Assembly (NCBI GenBank): GCA_025617745.1
Contig: CM046863.1
Location: 1,798,001 to 1,862,000 of the forward strand
Source: Heliocidaris erythrogramma
Lineage: Eukaryota; Echinodermata; Echinoidea; Camarodonta; Echinometridae
Length of the DNA: 64,000 bases
Direction of reading: 5' to 3'
Part shown: positions 43,990 through 54,900 of the stretch, one piece after another
Position numbering within the stretch: position 1 is the stretch's first letter
Layout: each line of letters begins with the position of its first letter
Translations under genes and position numbers: made by a program
Notes under the pieces: generated by a model
What the model was told of the DNA's origin: nothing
Database searches by the model: none
What the model saw: only the letters and a program-made list of their open reading frames with translations

Positions 43990-46900
43990 GTTGTCTAATT
44001 ATTATGCAGTTCCTCAACCTCTTTCACAAACCCTTTAAATGACTGATGCTTTGTTACATTCTTATAAATTGTCTCCTAACAACTTTAATTCTGTTCTTGG
44101 TTTCAATACCGAAGGTTCCTTGAACGTTTCGCATATAAATATTCGATCTTTGAATAAGAATATCGAAGGCTTAAAATTGTTGTATGAGGATTGCCTTAAA
44201 GTGAAGTTTGATATTATTGGCCTATCGGAAGTTTGGAGTGTTTATAATAAATCTGTCTTAAATTTACAGGGATATACCTTGGAAGTTAAATGTAGAGAAC
44301 ACAACTTAAGAGGAGGGGGAGTCGGAGTTTATATTCGTGCATCTTATGAATATATATTGTTAGATTATGATGTATCTCATGCTGAATCAATTTGGTTGGA
44401 AGTTAATGTTTCCAAACATCAGAAAATAGTTATTGGTGTCATTTATAGAAAGCCCAATACAGATATTTCAGATTTCCAAGAAAGTGTTTTGCGTGTACTT
44501 GAAAAAGTTAAAGTAGATAAGCATAAATGTATTTTGCTCGGGGATTTTAATATTAATGCATTATGTACAGGTGGGGCAGCAGAGAGTTTTGTAACAGCAA
44601 TGCAATGTTTAGGTTTGACTCAAATGATAGAGTCACCAACCAGAGTGGCAAGTGGTACTGCATCATTGTTAGATCATGTATATACAAATTTAAACATGTT
44701 TGTAACTCATTCAGGAATAATAGAATGTGATTTATCTGATCATTTTCCAGTGTTTATATGTTTTCAGAATTATTTCAAACCAAATCAAACTCGTGACAAA
44801 AAAGTTTTGTTTAGATGTTATAAAAATTATGACATTTAAAAATTTAATGAAGATATTGCTAATCTTGAATGTTCAAGAATTTATGATTGTGAAGATGTGA
44901 ATGTGGCCTACTCTACATTCTGTGCTTCTATTATCGAAGTTTTTAATAAACATGCACCGCTTGTAGAAAAGCATAAGTCGGAGAATACTACGAAGTGTAA
45001 AAGGCCCTGGATCACTCGTGCTATTATGAAGTCTATACGTAGGAAACATAAATTGTATTCAAAAGTCCTAAAGTCAAATTATAAAGAGGAGAATTTTATA
45101 AAGTATAAGAGATATAGAAATGTTTTAACTACTGTTTTGAAAAATGCTAAAAGGAATTATTATAGTACTTTGTTAGATGAAAATAGGAACAACACTAGCC
45201 AAACATGGAGGGTTATTAATGAATTACTAGGGAGTAAGAGTGGTTCAGCAAAACAAATAAACAAACTTATTACACAGGCAAATGGACAGAATGAAGAAAT
45301 AACCAGTACATCTTCTATTGTAAATGAATTTAATAATTTCTTTGTTAATATTGGACCCAGCTTATCTAATGCACTACCAAAGAAAGATAATGAATTTGTA
45401 AATTATCTAGGGACACCCGTTGAGCAATCTTTTTTTTGGAAACCGGTTACGTATACTGAAGTCTTAAACCTCCTTCAGTCATTAAACACAAAGAAAGCGA
45501 GTGGCCATGATAATATCCCGGCACGGTTATTAAGAGATTGTGCATACCATATTTCAGCAATTTTAGTGTATGTTTTTAATCTTTCACTGGAAACTGGTAC
45601 ATTTCCTGATGAAATGAAAATTGCGAAAATTACCCCTTTATATAAGAAAGGATCTAATTTTGATTGTGGAAATTAAAGACCAATATCAGTTTTGCCTGTG
45701 TTATGTAAGATATTTGAAAAGATTGTTAATGTCAGAGTGCTTAATTTTTTGGAAACAAATAGTATATTATATCAGCATCAGTATGGTTTTCGAAAAAAAT
45801 ATAGTACTAAGCTGTCAATAATTAATTTGATTAATGCAACATTGAAATCTATAGATGAAGGGAAATGCACACTTGGAATTTTTATTGATTTCCAAAAAGC
45901 ATTTGATACTATTGATCATAGTATATTGTTACGAAAACTATCCCATTATGGTATACGAGGATTGCCCTTACAGTGGTTTCAAAATTATTTTCAGAATAGA
46001 TTCCAGTTTGTAAATAACGGGAACACATCATCAGATATGCTGCAAATCAAATGCGGTGTCCCACAGGGTTCTGTGTTAGGCCCAACTCTATTTTTAATGT
46101 ACATTAACGATTTGCCACTAGTCACTGACTTTTTTAACTTTAGACTATTTGCAGACGATTCTAACTTATTCCACACATTTCCAGCTCGCCAATGTGTTAT
46201 TGATGTACACGAGGTTAATACACATTTGCAACTGGTGCAAGAATGGTGTTTTGCGAACAGGCTAACAATTAATTCAACAAAAACTAATTTCATACTTTTA
46301 AGCAGTCGGAGGATGAAGCCTGTTTTAGGAGGAAAATTTGAAATATTTGGGAAAGAAATAAAAGAGGTTAATGTGGCTACTTTTGTTGGTATACATATTG
46401 ATAAACATTTGACTTGGAGACCCCACATTGAAGTGGTAAATCAAGGCATAAGAAAAAAGGTTGGTGTTTTGTTTAGGCTGCGCCATTTTGTACCAAAACA
46501 TACACTGATATTGTTATATAAAACTCTTATACAACCGCATATCACATATGGTATTGAGGTGTGGGGGAGCACTTACAAAACATACCTCAATAGTATACTT
46601 TATACACAAAAAATGGCAATGCGAGCTATTACCTTTAGTGGTTTTAGATCTCACACACGGCCAATATTCCAATCTATGGAAATTTTGAATGTTTTTGAGG
46701 TACATCATATATCTGTAGCCACTTTTATGTTTGATTTAGTACATAAGAATCTACCTCACTCTCTTATAGATTATTGTACAATCATACAGCATAGTTATTC
46801 AACGAGACAAAGAGAAGGGGGACAGTTGCATCTCCCACTTTTTAAAACGACTCAGGGTAGATTTTCATTGTCCTTTGTGGGTAGTGATTGTTGGAATAGA

Positions 46901-47374
46901 CTACCTAGTGATATCAGATTGGAAAGAACACGATCTAGATTTCGGCATTCTATAAAGCTTTTTTTATTAAAAGATAAATAAGTTGTTTTTGTTTTTTTAG
47001 TTTTTGTTTATATTTGTATTGAGTTATACTAATATGTCTATTTAATTCCTTATGTTTGTTAAATTATTTGATTACACAACTCATTATACCTAGTGTTAAT
47101 CTTAGACTTTAGGATTTTTACGTTTATATAGTTATTCTCATTGTACAGTTTACTTAGTTAACATATTAATTCAGTACATTATACCTTTGACCTGGGGCCA
47201 GGCTCGACTAGCACATGTGCTATTTTCTGGTTCCATTTTACCAGTAATTTTTGCTTTTGAAGTACTTTTGATTTGTCATGTTTATCATGTGTAAAATGTT
47301 ATACCGTTATATTGTAATACATGTATGTTCTTCTTGTTGGTAAATAAATAAATCAATCAATCAATCAATCAATC
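43353..47374 (+). mobile_element. L2/CR1-group LINE, nearly intact
   Basis: Two frames (ORF1, ORF2) are followed by a 3' region with a palindrome and an (AATC)n tail (47350-47377). The insertion site is clear from the mirrored left arm: the arm sequence stops after GGTCAACAAT and resumes with ACTTTCAAAG. Target duplication is unclear because the tail merges with CAAT. ORF1 appears 5' truncated. Confidence 0.88.
44039..46981 (+). pseudogene. LINE ORF2: endonuclease-RT with two nonsense codons
   Basis: One frame spans the region and is broken only by TAA at 44837-44839 and TAA at 45674-45676. The endonuclease part shows NVSHINIRSLNKN, IGLSEVW, LLGDFNINAL and SDHFPVFI. The RT part shows SGHDNIPARLLRD, IDFQKAFDTIDHS, GVPQGSVLGPTLFLMYINDL and FADD (codons 704-707, near 46148). 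The second stop replaces the Tyr of the NYRPIS motif; the older copy at 6.7 kb still has TAT there. The C-terminal part runs on to 46981. With two stops it cannot make a full protein, but decay is slight. Confidence 0.9.
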
Positions 47375-47378
47375 AATA
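47190..47378 (+). repeat. LINE 3' end: palindrome and AATC tail
   Basis: TAGCACATGTGCTA (47209-47222) is a perfect palindrome inside GGCTCGACTAGCACATG. It is also kept in the decayed copy at 8133-8150. LINEs of this group often need a 3' RNA structure for RT recognition. The element ends in a tandem AATC tail. Confidence 0.75.
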
Positions 47379-47802
47379 CTTTCAAAGCTTTTTATGTTGA
47401 TAAGTAGTAAAAGAAAAAGAAATTACGTGAAATAAATTGAAGGAAGGGGAAAAGGTTTGCAGGGGTGCGGGGGGCACGTACCTCCTAGGGTCTGCATGCA
47501 TCCGTCAACAAGTTATTCCATCCCCCCCCCCCCCCCCATGGTCCTCTTATAATGAAAACTAAAATTTCTTGAATAACTAGACAATAAATACATGAATATA
47601 TACAAGGGGATAATGATGAATGTCAAGATATATATCCAGGTACATGTAGATGAATTTCTTTTTTTTTTTCTTTCCGTTTGAAGATAAAACAGTTTCGGTG
47701 TTTTCCTCTAGCCTTTCACTCAGTATGCTGCTATCATGTTTTGTTTTGTTTATAAGGGTAGCTACATTCCTTTTCAATCAAGTATAATCTGATAATAATT
47801 AT
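47375..47802. repeat. Foldback right arm, middle part
   Basis: Continues the right arm after the LINE. At about 47721 it jumps over the 1.05 kb present in the left arm (32706-33044 and 38028-38741). It is cut at 47802 by an LTR element. Confidence 0.82.
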
Positions 47803-47978
47803 TGTGATGAGGGCGAGTTCAATAGGTCGAGATCGATTGTGACGATCGAGACCAAGAGGAGATTCAACATGGAGTTTTATTAACTTACAACCGGTTTTCC
47901 AGAGTTATCTGTTGTTGTGCTGTCTACTTAAATATAAGGCAGGGAACCTGGGATACGGGCAGGGAGCGGCCCGTAACA
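47803..47978 (+). repeat. 5' LTR of the SCAN-like element
   Basis: 176 bp with TG...CA ends. It differs from the 3' LTR at a single base by eye, which implies a recent insertion. Confidence 0.92.
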
Positions 47979-48833
47979 AAATGGGGGCTTGTGTCGGCAG
48001 TCTACTGGTTGTTTTCCTGTAGACAATTGTGTGTTTTGGGCCGGTTTTTTGTAAGTATGTTGTTGAGATTTCCCGTCGTGGTCGATCTTCGTCGCCTTGC
48101 ATTCGCTGCGGTAGCGTAATGTGTGTTGCATGTATACACGCTGCGTGTATGTGTGTTTGTTGGTGGTCGCTGACCATGCCGTGTGGTTTGCACGGTGTTG
48201 CACTACTCACTAGCTCGCGCTTGTGTGCTTGGAACAGAGCTTTTTGCTTGTGTTTCGGTATTTTACAGTTTGTAAGACAGTTTGTTGGACTTTTCAGTCT
48301 GTTATTTGCCTCTGAGTCTTGGTTCATGATTACTGAATGGTGATAAACGTTGAGACGGTATATGAGCTCAACGTGGGTTATTTTTGCCGTTGGTACTTTT
48401 GGCTTGATGCGGCGTGTGTGTATAGCACGTTGTGCATGGTGGTGCGGCTTATCTCCCGGTGTGGTTGAATTCTCGCACGGGCCGTGAATGAGGTTGTGAC
48501 GTCCAGGATATTTTTTCACTTGGTTTAGTGGAATTTTGTGGCTGGGGTTTATGACAGCCATGGATGGTAGCTTTCTCGGGAATTGAAAAATCTAGGTTGT
48601 TTCTGGTTGGTTGTGTGTATAACAGCCAAGGGCCAGGTTCTATGCTAGTTTCACGGTATATTGTGTAGACTAGGTTTTTCAGTTTGACTGAGGTCTGGCT
48701 GTGTGTATAGCAGTCAGGTTAGTTTCTTTCATATTTTAGAAACTAGGTTCCTTCGGTTTGGAAGGGTTTTGGTTGTGTGTATAGCGGCCAAGTGTCTAGT
48801 TTTTCTTGGTTTTGTTGAATAACTAGATTGTGC
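47979..48833 (+). other. Leader of the SCAN-like element
   Basis: It begins with the putative primer site (47982-47999). The last ~300 bases contain three or four imperfect ~90-bp repeats marked by GTGTGTATA(A/G)CAG(C/T)C (near 48613, 48698 and 48774). It is non-coding. Confidence 0.65.
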
Positions 48834-51491
48834 ATGATGGCTGATGAATTTTCGGTAGGAGAATTTGTAAGAGATCCATCTGCAGAGCAATTGCGCTCAT
48901 TGAGGAAGAGTGATTTGTTGGCTTTAGCAGCTCACTATGAAGTTCCTGGTGTAAAACAGTATATGCTGAAATCCAGCATATTGAATTCAGTTCTTGAATT
49001 TCTGATAGAGGAAGAGGTGTTGCCTTTTGAGGAGGCGGAACAGACTTCTCCACGTTCTCAGTTCCCGGTAGATTCTCAGTCTACTGATAGGTCGGTTTCA
49101 GACCAAGTACGCATACGAGAACTTGAGCTTGAGATAGCAAGAGTTCAGTTGCAGCGAGAACAAGTGGTGTTGCAAAGGGAGCGAGCAAGTGCTGATGAGA
49201 GAGAGCAGGTTAGGCAGGGTCAGCCTCGTTTTGACGTTTCAAAGCATGTTCGGATGGTTCCAGTGTTTGAGGAAACAGATGTGGAGAGGTATTTTCTCCA
49301 TTTTGAGAAAGTTGCTCAGAGTTTGGATTGGCCGCGTGAGAAATGGTCACACTTGTTGCAGTCGCAACTGAAAGGTAAAGCTCGTGATGCATATTCGGCT
49401 TTGTCTAATGAAGAAGTGTGTCATTATGACACGGTGAAAAATGCTATTTTGCATGCCTACGCGCTCGTTCCGGAAGCGTATCGTCAAAAGTTTAGAGATT
49501 CACTAAAAGTTGAATCACAGTCGCATAGGGAATTTGCGAAAACAAAAGAAATTCAGTTTGACCGATGGTGTCAGTCGCTTGAAGTTACGGAATTCAAGGA
49601 GCTGCGTGAGTTGATACTCCTGGAGGAATTTAAGAGGTCATTGCCTCAGGAGGAACTAAGGGTGTCAGATTTGGGTAAAGCGGCAAGTCTCGCCGATGAG
49701 TATGTTCTTACTCATAGCCATAGAAATTATAGGTCTGGTGCACAGAATACTCGCGTTAGTTTCCGTAAAAGCCATGGTCATGGTCAGAAAAACGGTAGGA
49801 AACAAGATCTGACAGAGAGTGAGGATGACAAGAGTGGGTCTGATGGAGAGACTGCGAACAGTGACAAGAGTTGCTATTACTGCAAGAAAGTAGGGCATTT
49901 CAAGTCTAGTTGTCCTGTTCTAAAAGCGAAAAAGGACAAAGAAAATGCACAACCGATGGGATTGGTGAATCATGTCATGCAATCTAGGAAAAGTGGTGTG
50001 TGTGGTGCTCGGCACAATAGAATAAAGTCAGTTGACTTTGCGAAGGTTCAAGCGCAGTATGAACCGTACATATCAGTTGGATATGTGTCTTTGGTGGGAT
50101 GTGAATATGCCAGAAAGGTCAAGATTCTTAGAGATACTGGTGCAGCTCAGTCTTTGATCCTAGATATTGTACTGCCTTTTGGTGAATCTTCTTCTACCGA
50201 CTCTAGTGTGTTGTTAGAGGGAGTGGGTGGATTTGTTCAAGTACCCCTTCATGTTGTTGATTTGTGTTCTGATCTGGTCTCGGGAGAAGTAATCTTTGGA
50301 GTGCAGAAGTCACTTCCGGTACAGGGTCTGGGTGTCTCGATTATTTTGGGAAATGATCTTGCAGGAGACAAAGTTTCAATGTCGGGTCCTGTGGTGAGTG
50401 AAAGCCCTGTTGTAAGAGCGGCTGATGTAGTCGTTTCCATGGTTGATGATCAAGAGAACAATGAGACGTGCCGAGAGAGAAGTGTGACAGATCACATAGA
50501 GCCTGAGACTAAGACTAAGAGTGATGACTGTGAGTTGGATGTTGATTTGAATGTTGATGTTCAGGATCCAGGGTTCAATTTGAAGTCAAATTCTGTTAAT
50601 CTTGCCCAGTTTGAGGAAAAATCAAAACCATTATCGTTGAGTATGAAAGAGGATCCAACGATGTTATCGAGGATGGTGAATGAGTTGGTTACCGGTTTGA
50701 AAGGATGTGTAGCCTATCTTGACAATTTTGTGACTAATCCTAACACATGTGAGAAGCATGTTGAGAGGAAGGTGATGTTGTTTCAACAGTTGTCTGCTGC
50801 ACAGTTAGCAGTCAATAATATGACAGAGGATTTCACAGGTAGTGAGAGGCAATTTCCTGGTCATATAGGCATTGTTGAATGTGGCGGAGTCAAGACATTC
50901 TCTGCTGAGGCAGCGGCAGGACCCCTACAGAGGTGGAAGGAGGATCCGGCAGGAGAGGCCCAGGTGTTCTTAGACAAGATGGGACCTTCACCTCACCCCC
51001 TGTGTGAAGACGCCGGCTCCAACCAACAACCAATCCCCTTTGGCCGTCCGTTGCTAAGAGCACCGGACTCCATGATGCTAGTCAACCCTGTACTGATGGC
51101 TCCGGATTTCAACCAGCCATTCGGCCTCGTGGTGGATGCGAGTGATGTGGATGCTGGTGCCGTGTTGACTCAACAAGATGCAGATGGAGTCGACCGTCCC
51201 ATATCATTCTTCTCAAAGAAATTTTGTGCAAGTCAGAAGAACTATTCTACTGTTGAGAAGGAAACACTAGCCTTGATACTTGCACTTGAACATTTTGACG
51301 TGTACGTCAGTGGATCTCAACATCCAGTCAGGGTACTAACTGATCATAACCCCCTGACATTTGTCAACAAAATGAAAAACAAAAACCAAAGACTAAGACG
51401 ATGGAGTTTGCTGATACAGGAGTACAGCTTGGACATTCAACATGTGCCAGGAAAGGACAATGTTATTGCAGACGCTTTATCTCGCGTGTAA
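48834..51491 (+). CDS. Gag-protease-RNase H polyprotein, pol core deleted
   Basis: 885 residues counted from the first ATG (48834). The N-terminus has a SAP-like helix pair (LRKSDLLALAAHYEVPG). Residues about 205-296 (PEAYRQKFRDSL, RELILLEEFKRSLPQEEL) resemble the SCAN domain, a capsid-derived dimerisation fold known from Gmr1-like elements. A zinc knuckle CYYCKKVGHFKSSC lies at 347-360, and protease DTGA at 434-437. After a divergent stretch and a GC-rich segment, RNase H begins near Asp768 (VVDASDVDAGAVLTQQ) and the frame ends at IADALSRV. No RT palm or integrase motif exists anywhere in the element. The frame is open throughout, so a shortened protein could be made. Confidence 0.9.
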   Translation: MMADEFSVGEFVRDPSAEQLRSLRKSDLLALAAHYEVPGVKQYMLKSSILNSVLEFLIEEEVLPFEEAEQTSPRSQFPVDSQSTDRSVSDQVRIRELELEIARVQLQREQVVLQRERASADEREQVRQGQPRFDVSKHVRMVPVFEETDVERYFLHFEKVAQSLDWPREKWSHLLQSQLKGKARDAYSALSNEEVCHYDTVKNAILHAYALVPEAYRQKFRDSLKVESQSHREFAKTKEIQFDRWCQSLEVTEFKELRELILLEEFKRSLPQEELRVSDLGKAASLADEYVLTHSHRNYRSGAQNTRVSFRKSHGHGQKNGRKQDLTESEDDKSGSDGETANSDKSCYYCKKVGHFKSSCPVLKAKKDKENAQPMGLVNHVMQSRKSGVCGARHNRIKSVDFAKVQAQYEPYISVGYVSLVGCEYARKVKILRDTGAAQSLILDIVLPFGESSSTDSSVLLEGVGGFVQVPLHVVDLCSDLVSGEVIFGVQKSLPVQGLGVSIILGNDLAGDKVSMSGPVVSESPVVRAADVVVSMVDDQENNETCRERSVTDHIEPETKTKSDDCELDVDLNVDVQDPGFNLKSNSVNLAQFEEKSKPLSLSMKEDPTMLSRMVNELVTGLKGCVAYLDNFVTNPNTCEKHVERKVMLFQQLSAAQLAVNNMTEDFTGSERQFPGHIGIVECGGVKTFSAEAAAGPLQRWKEDPAGEAQVFLDKMGPSPHPLCEDAGSNQQPIPFGRPLLRAPDSMMLVNPVLMAPDFNQPFGLVVDASDVDAGAVLTQQDADGVDRPISFFSKKFCASQKNYSTVEKETLALILALEHFDVYVSGSQHPVRVLTDHNPLTFVNKMKNKNQRLRRWSLLIQEYSLDIQHVPGKDNVIADALSRV

Positions 51492-52885
51492 TCTTTGGAC
51501 AGAATTGTACTAAACATTTCAACAATCCTATGGGAGAGTGAACTACCCTAGTGTGAAATAATCTACATGGGCTTGGACAGTTGAACATTTTTTGTGAATA
51601 AACTGGAATTGCACGTGAAGAAGAAAACCAGAACTTTGAACTTGGAGTGATTGTTTGATAATCACAAACTATTGCAAACAGAGACTTATTGGACTCAGTG
51701 TAAAGTTTTATGTTTTTCTCATGTTTGCCTTCCAGATATATTTTGTACAATGTATTTTTGTACATGAAATGATAACTGTTTTTTGTTTTGAAAAAGGAAC
51801 ATGCATGACAGTATTTTGGTGTTAAACTCCTTTGGCACAATTATGGAGGGATAGGAAGAGAGAAACAAATGATTTCTCCTTTTGTTTGTGCATGTTTGTC
51901 AAAGTTAAACAGGAAATACATTATATAAATTCAATTTATATCTTATGCAAACTATGTTGCATGTTGTTATTAACTACAGGAAATGTGGAATGAAATGGAT
52001 TTTTGTCTGTTTTGAGAATCACAAAAAAGATATGAATTTTCTCATATTTTTGGGTCTGTGGAATTCATGTGTTAAACAGAGTGGACAATTTATGTGCCTA
52101 ACCAACTAAAATATCTTTGTTATCAATGTGTACAAGTTTGCATTAATGGTGGAAACTTTTATAGATGATATATATTGTGATGATCATTGTTGTCATATTT
52201 TTCAGCCAGGTCTAATATTGCTGAAGGTTGTTTATTGATTGTTGCATTGTATGAAAAGATATTTTGCTTAAAATTGCAAGGAAGCATCAGTAATGGTATA
52301 TGCCTGTACATAATGATACATGTACTGAAAACCCATTTGATGTCTTAACTTCTATGCGATTTTATTTTGTTGTACATGTATTTACTTTTGTAATAATTCT
52401 TACATTACTTGCATCAAGGGAGGATTCTGAGCAATACTGCAGTTATATATCAAGTTGATTGCTTTTATATGTCTCCTAGCAAATTTACATGCTAATTCAT
52501 TAAGTTTAAAGACATGGAATTGTGTTCACACTCTATGTTATTACATGTTTAACTCTAGAACACAATTTCTGCATTTATAATGAGGCTTGTGCTATTTTTA
52601 GGATCAGCTAGCAAGCGAATACTGTGTTTAGATGCTCTACAGTCGTTTCTATGCCTTTTGCATTATATTTAGTTCACATTATTGCTGAAAACGACTGTAT
52701 TTGAATCGATTCATTCTTAAGGGATCGATAGAATTTTACTAACCGGGACGAAAAATGTATATTTTCGTATAAGGTTCTATACTGTGTAATAAACATGTTC
52801 GTTCATATAAAGTTTCTGTGTTGTACGAGATTTTATGTACATACTTTTTTCGTTACACTCCGAAGTATGTTTTTATGGAAGGGAG
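51492..52885 (+). other. 3' non-coding region of the SCAN-like element
   Basis: About 1.4 kb without an integrase or envelope frame, AT-rich, ending in GGAAGGGAG (52877-52885) just before the LTR. The lack of integrase after RNase H suits the Gmr1 type, in which integrase precedes RT. Confidence 0.7.
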
Positions 52886-53061
52886 TGTGATGAGGGCGAG
52901 TTCAATAGGTCGAGATCGATTGTGACGATCGAGACCAAGAAGAGATTCAACATGGAGTTTTATTAACTTACAACCGGTTTTCCAGAGTTATCTGTTGTTG
53001 TGCTGTCTACTTAAATATAAGGCAGGGAACCTGGGATACGGGCAGGGAGCGGCCCGTAACA
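52886..53061 (+). repeat. 3' LTR of the SCAN-like element
   Basis: 176 bp, one difference from the 5' LTR. It is followed by TTAT, the presumed 4-bp duplication. Confidence 0.92.
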
Positions 53062-54555
53062 TTATGTACAACTTTGATTTAATATAACGTGCCTTTAATT
53101 TTTTTGTATTCTGTATCTATATATTCAGCATTCATGCCTCTGCCGAGTTTTGCTTTGTTTTGCTTTGTTTTGATGATAATTCTATTATGTGAGAATTCTA
53201 TATCAATAAATTTGAATTTGAATTTGTGTACTATTGAAAATTTCAAGCACGACTTAGAACCTCTCCTGGTGCAGAAACTTTGAATATAATAACGATCCTT
53301 TATTGTGTATATTTGTAATTGTCATTATATTATTCTTTTTTTTGGGGGGGGGGGGGGTGGAGTGGGCCTTAGCTTTCATCTCGCCGTAACCTTTTCATGA
53401 AATTTCCTTTGGTGTGTTTTTGCATGTCATTGTCTTTTTTATTTCATTTAACTGTTTGTTACCATAGGCTATTCTTTCAGACTTTGGATGTTTTTATGAA
53501 GTGGTAAAAATAATTTTTATCTTCTTACAAACAAAAAAGACGAGGGTCATGTCAGCTGTATTCAAGGTAGGCCGTAGGCCTATGGTTTCTCAAAAATAAT
53601 GGAGGCTGGCGAAACCCCATGGAAATCAGTATCCTTATTTTTAGTCATTTTTTTACTTGTGATAATAATCATTTGCTGACTGGTACATAAATGCTGATCT
53701 GTTACCCTTTTCAAATGTTTTCTCAAATGATAGAGCTTTGCAAATTTTTGTATTTGTAGTTTGGAACTTTGCATTTTCTAGCACTTTTTATCACACAAAC
53801 ACATCATTGCTTGATCTATACACGTAATTGTTTTGAAATTCTCTCTCTGTATTACTGGGATTAGGTAGCATGAAATTAAGAGATGTTTAAAAATGATTTC
53901 TTACTTCGGAGGGGCGGGGGTAGCCCCCTCAGAATTTTCCAGTAAGAGGCGTCCCCCCCCCCCCAACACAAATTAGGATGAAAGTACGATATTTGCAGAT
54001 ATCTTTAGATATTTCTTTTTTTCTGTGTCAATAGTTCACTGCCTATATATAGATCTCAACAATATGTATTTACTGCAGTCATAGATTATACCCATTCCAT
54101 GGCCAACCTCAAAGGGATATTTTATAAATAGCTTTGAGAAAAAAAAAACATGCTCGAGGGGGTGACCACATTGCCAAATTCCTCTTCCTCGGAATGCACA
54201 CTCTCAGAAAAAAATTATTAGGTTGGTTAAAATATGAACCTACCAGATGTTTAAAAAAAAATCCCCTTGTTTTACATACAATTCTTTTTTAAACAAACAG
54301 TTGGTAGGTTCATTTTTTAACCAACGTAATGATTTATAACCAACAATATCTGAGAGGTCAGGGAGCAATTGGTATGGCTGCGTTTCCATCTTCTTGTGGC
54401 ATATCCCAAAGACCCAGCTGGTCTATAATTCAATTCAATTCATTTTTTATTTCACATCTCTTTCAGATAAGATCCCGGCAACACCTAAAAAAGGTGTCAG
54501 AGGCCAGCCCCCTTTTATTAGGGATGGGTCGTAAACTAGCGCACAAATCAGGCCC
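53062..54555. repeat. Foldback right arm, outer part
   Basis: Complement of 31177-32640 with scattered substitutions and different poly-G/poly-C lengths. It is non-coding. Confidence 0.88.
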
Positions 54556-54559
54556 TTAA

Positions 54560-54900
54560 CGTGATTTCGTCGCAACGAAATGTATTCCGTACCGAACGAA
54601 ATAAATTTCGTGTACACAAAAGTTATTTCGTCGCAACGAAATGTATTCCGTACCGAACGAAATAAATTTCGTGTACACAAAAGTTATTTCGTCGCAACGA
54701 AATGTATTCCGTACCGAACGAAATAAATTTCGTGTACACAAAAGTTATTTCGTTCGGTACGGAATACATTTCGTTGCGACGAAATAACCTTTGTGTACAC
54801 GAAATTTATTTCGTTGGGTACGGAATACATTTCGTTGCGACGAAATAACTTTTGTGTACACGAAATTTACTTCGTTCGGGACGGAATAACATTTCGTACG
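54560..54900. repeat. 61-bp sub-terminal repeats, right
   Basis: Three direct units up to about 54742, then units in the opposite direction to about 54900. Same motif as 26220-26436. The unit orientation flips at TTATTTCGTTCGGTACGG. Confidence 0.87.

Larger units (their letters stand above)
47803..53061 (+). mobile_element. SCAN-like Gag LTR element lacking RT and integrase
   Basis: Its 176-bp LTRs (47803-47978 and 52886-53061) start TGTGATG and end GTAACA, and differ at one position by eye (AAGAGGAG versus AAGAAGAG). TTAT flanks both sides and is single in the mirrored left arm. The region after the 5' LTR contains TGGGGGCTTGTGTCGG, which resembles a tRNA-Pro type primer site. GGAAGGGAG precedes the 3' LTR. 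The coding frame joins Gag and protease to RNase H and skips RT and integrase. Confidence 0.9.
31177..54555. mobile_element. Giant foldback element flanked by TTAA
   Basis: The outer ends are GGGCCTGATTTGTGCGCTAG and its complement, with TTAA on both sides (31173-31176 and 54556-54559). The arms, once later insertions are removed, are about 3.3 kb each: left 31177-32705 plus 38742-40488, right 42014-43352 plus 47375-47802 plus 53062-54555. They flank a spacer of about 1.5 kb. There is no transposase. TTAA use suggests mobilisation by a piggyBac- or Kolobok-type enzyme in trans, which is inference. Confidence 0.82.

Noticed and set aside
51492-52885. Hidden integrase or envelope after RNase H in the SCAN-like element
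   Set aside because: All frames are short and stop-rich with no HHCC or DDE signature.
31177-54555. Assembly artefact as the cause of the palindrome
   Set aside because: Arms differ by substitutions, indels, a 1.05 kb segment and different insertions, so they are distinct sequences.
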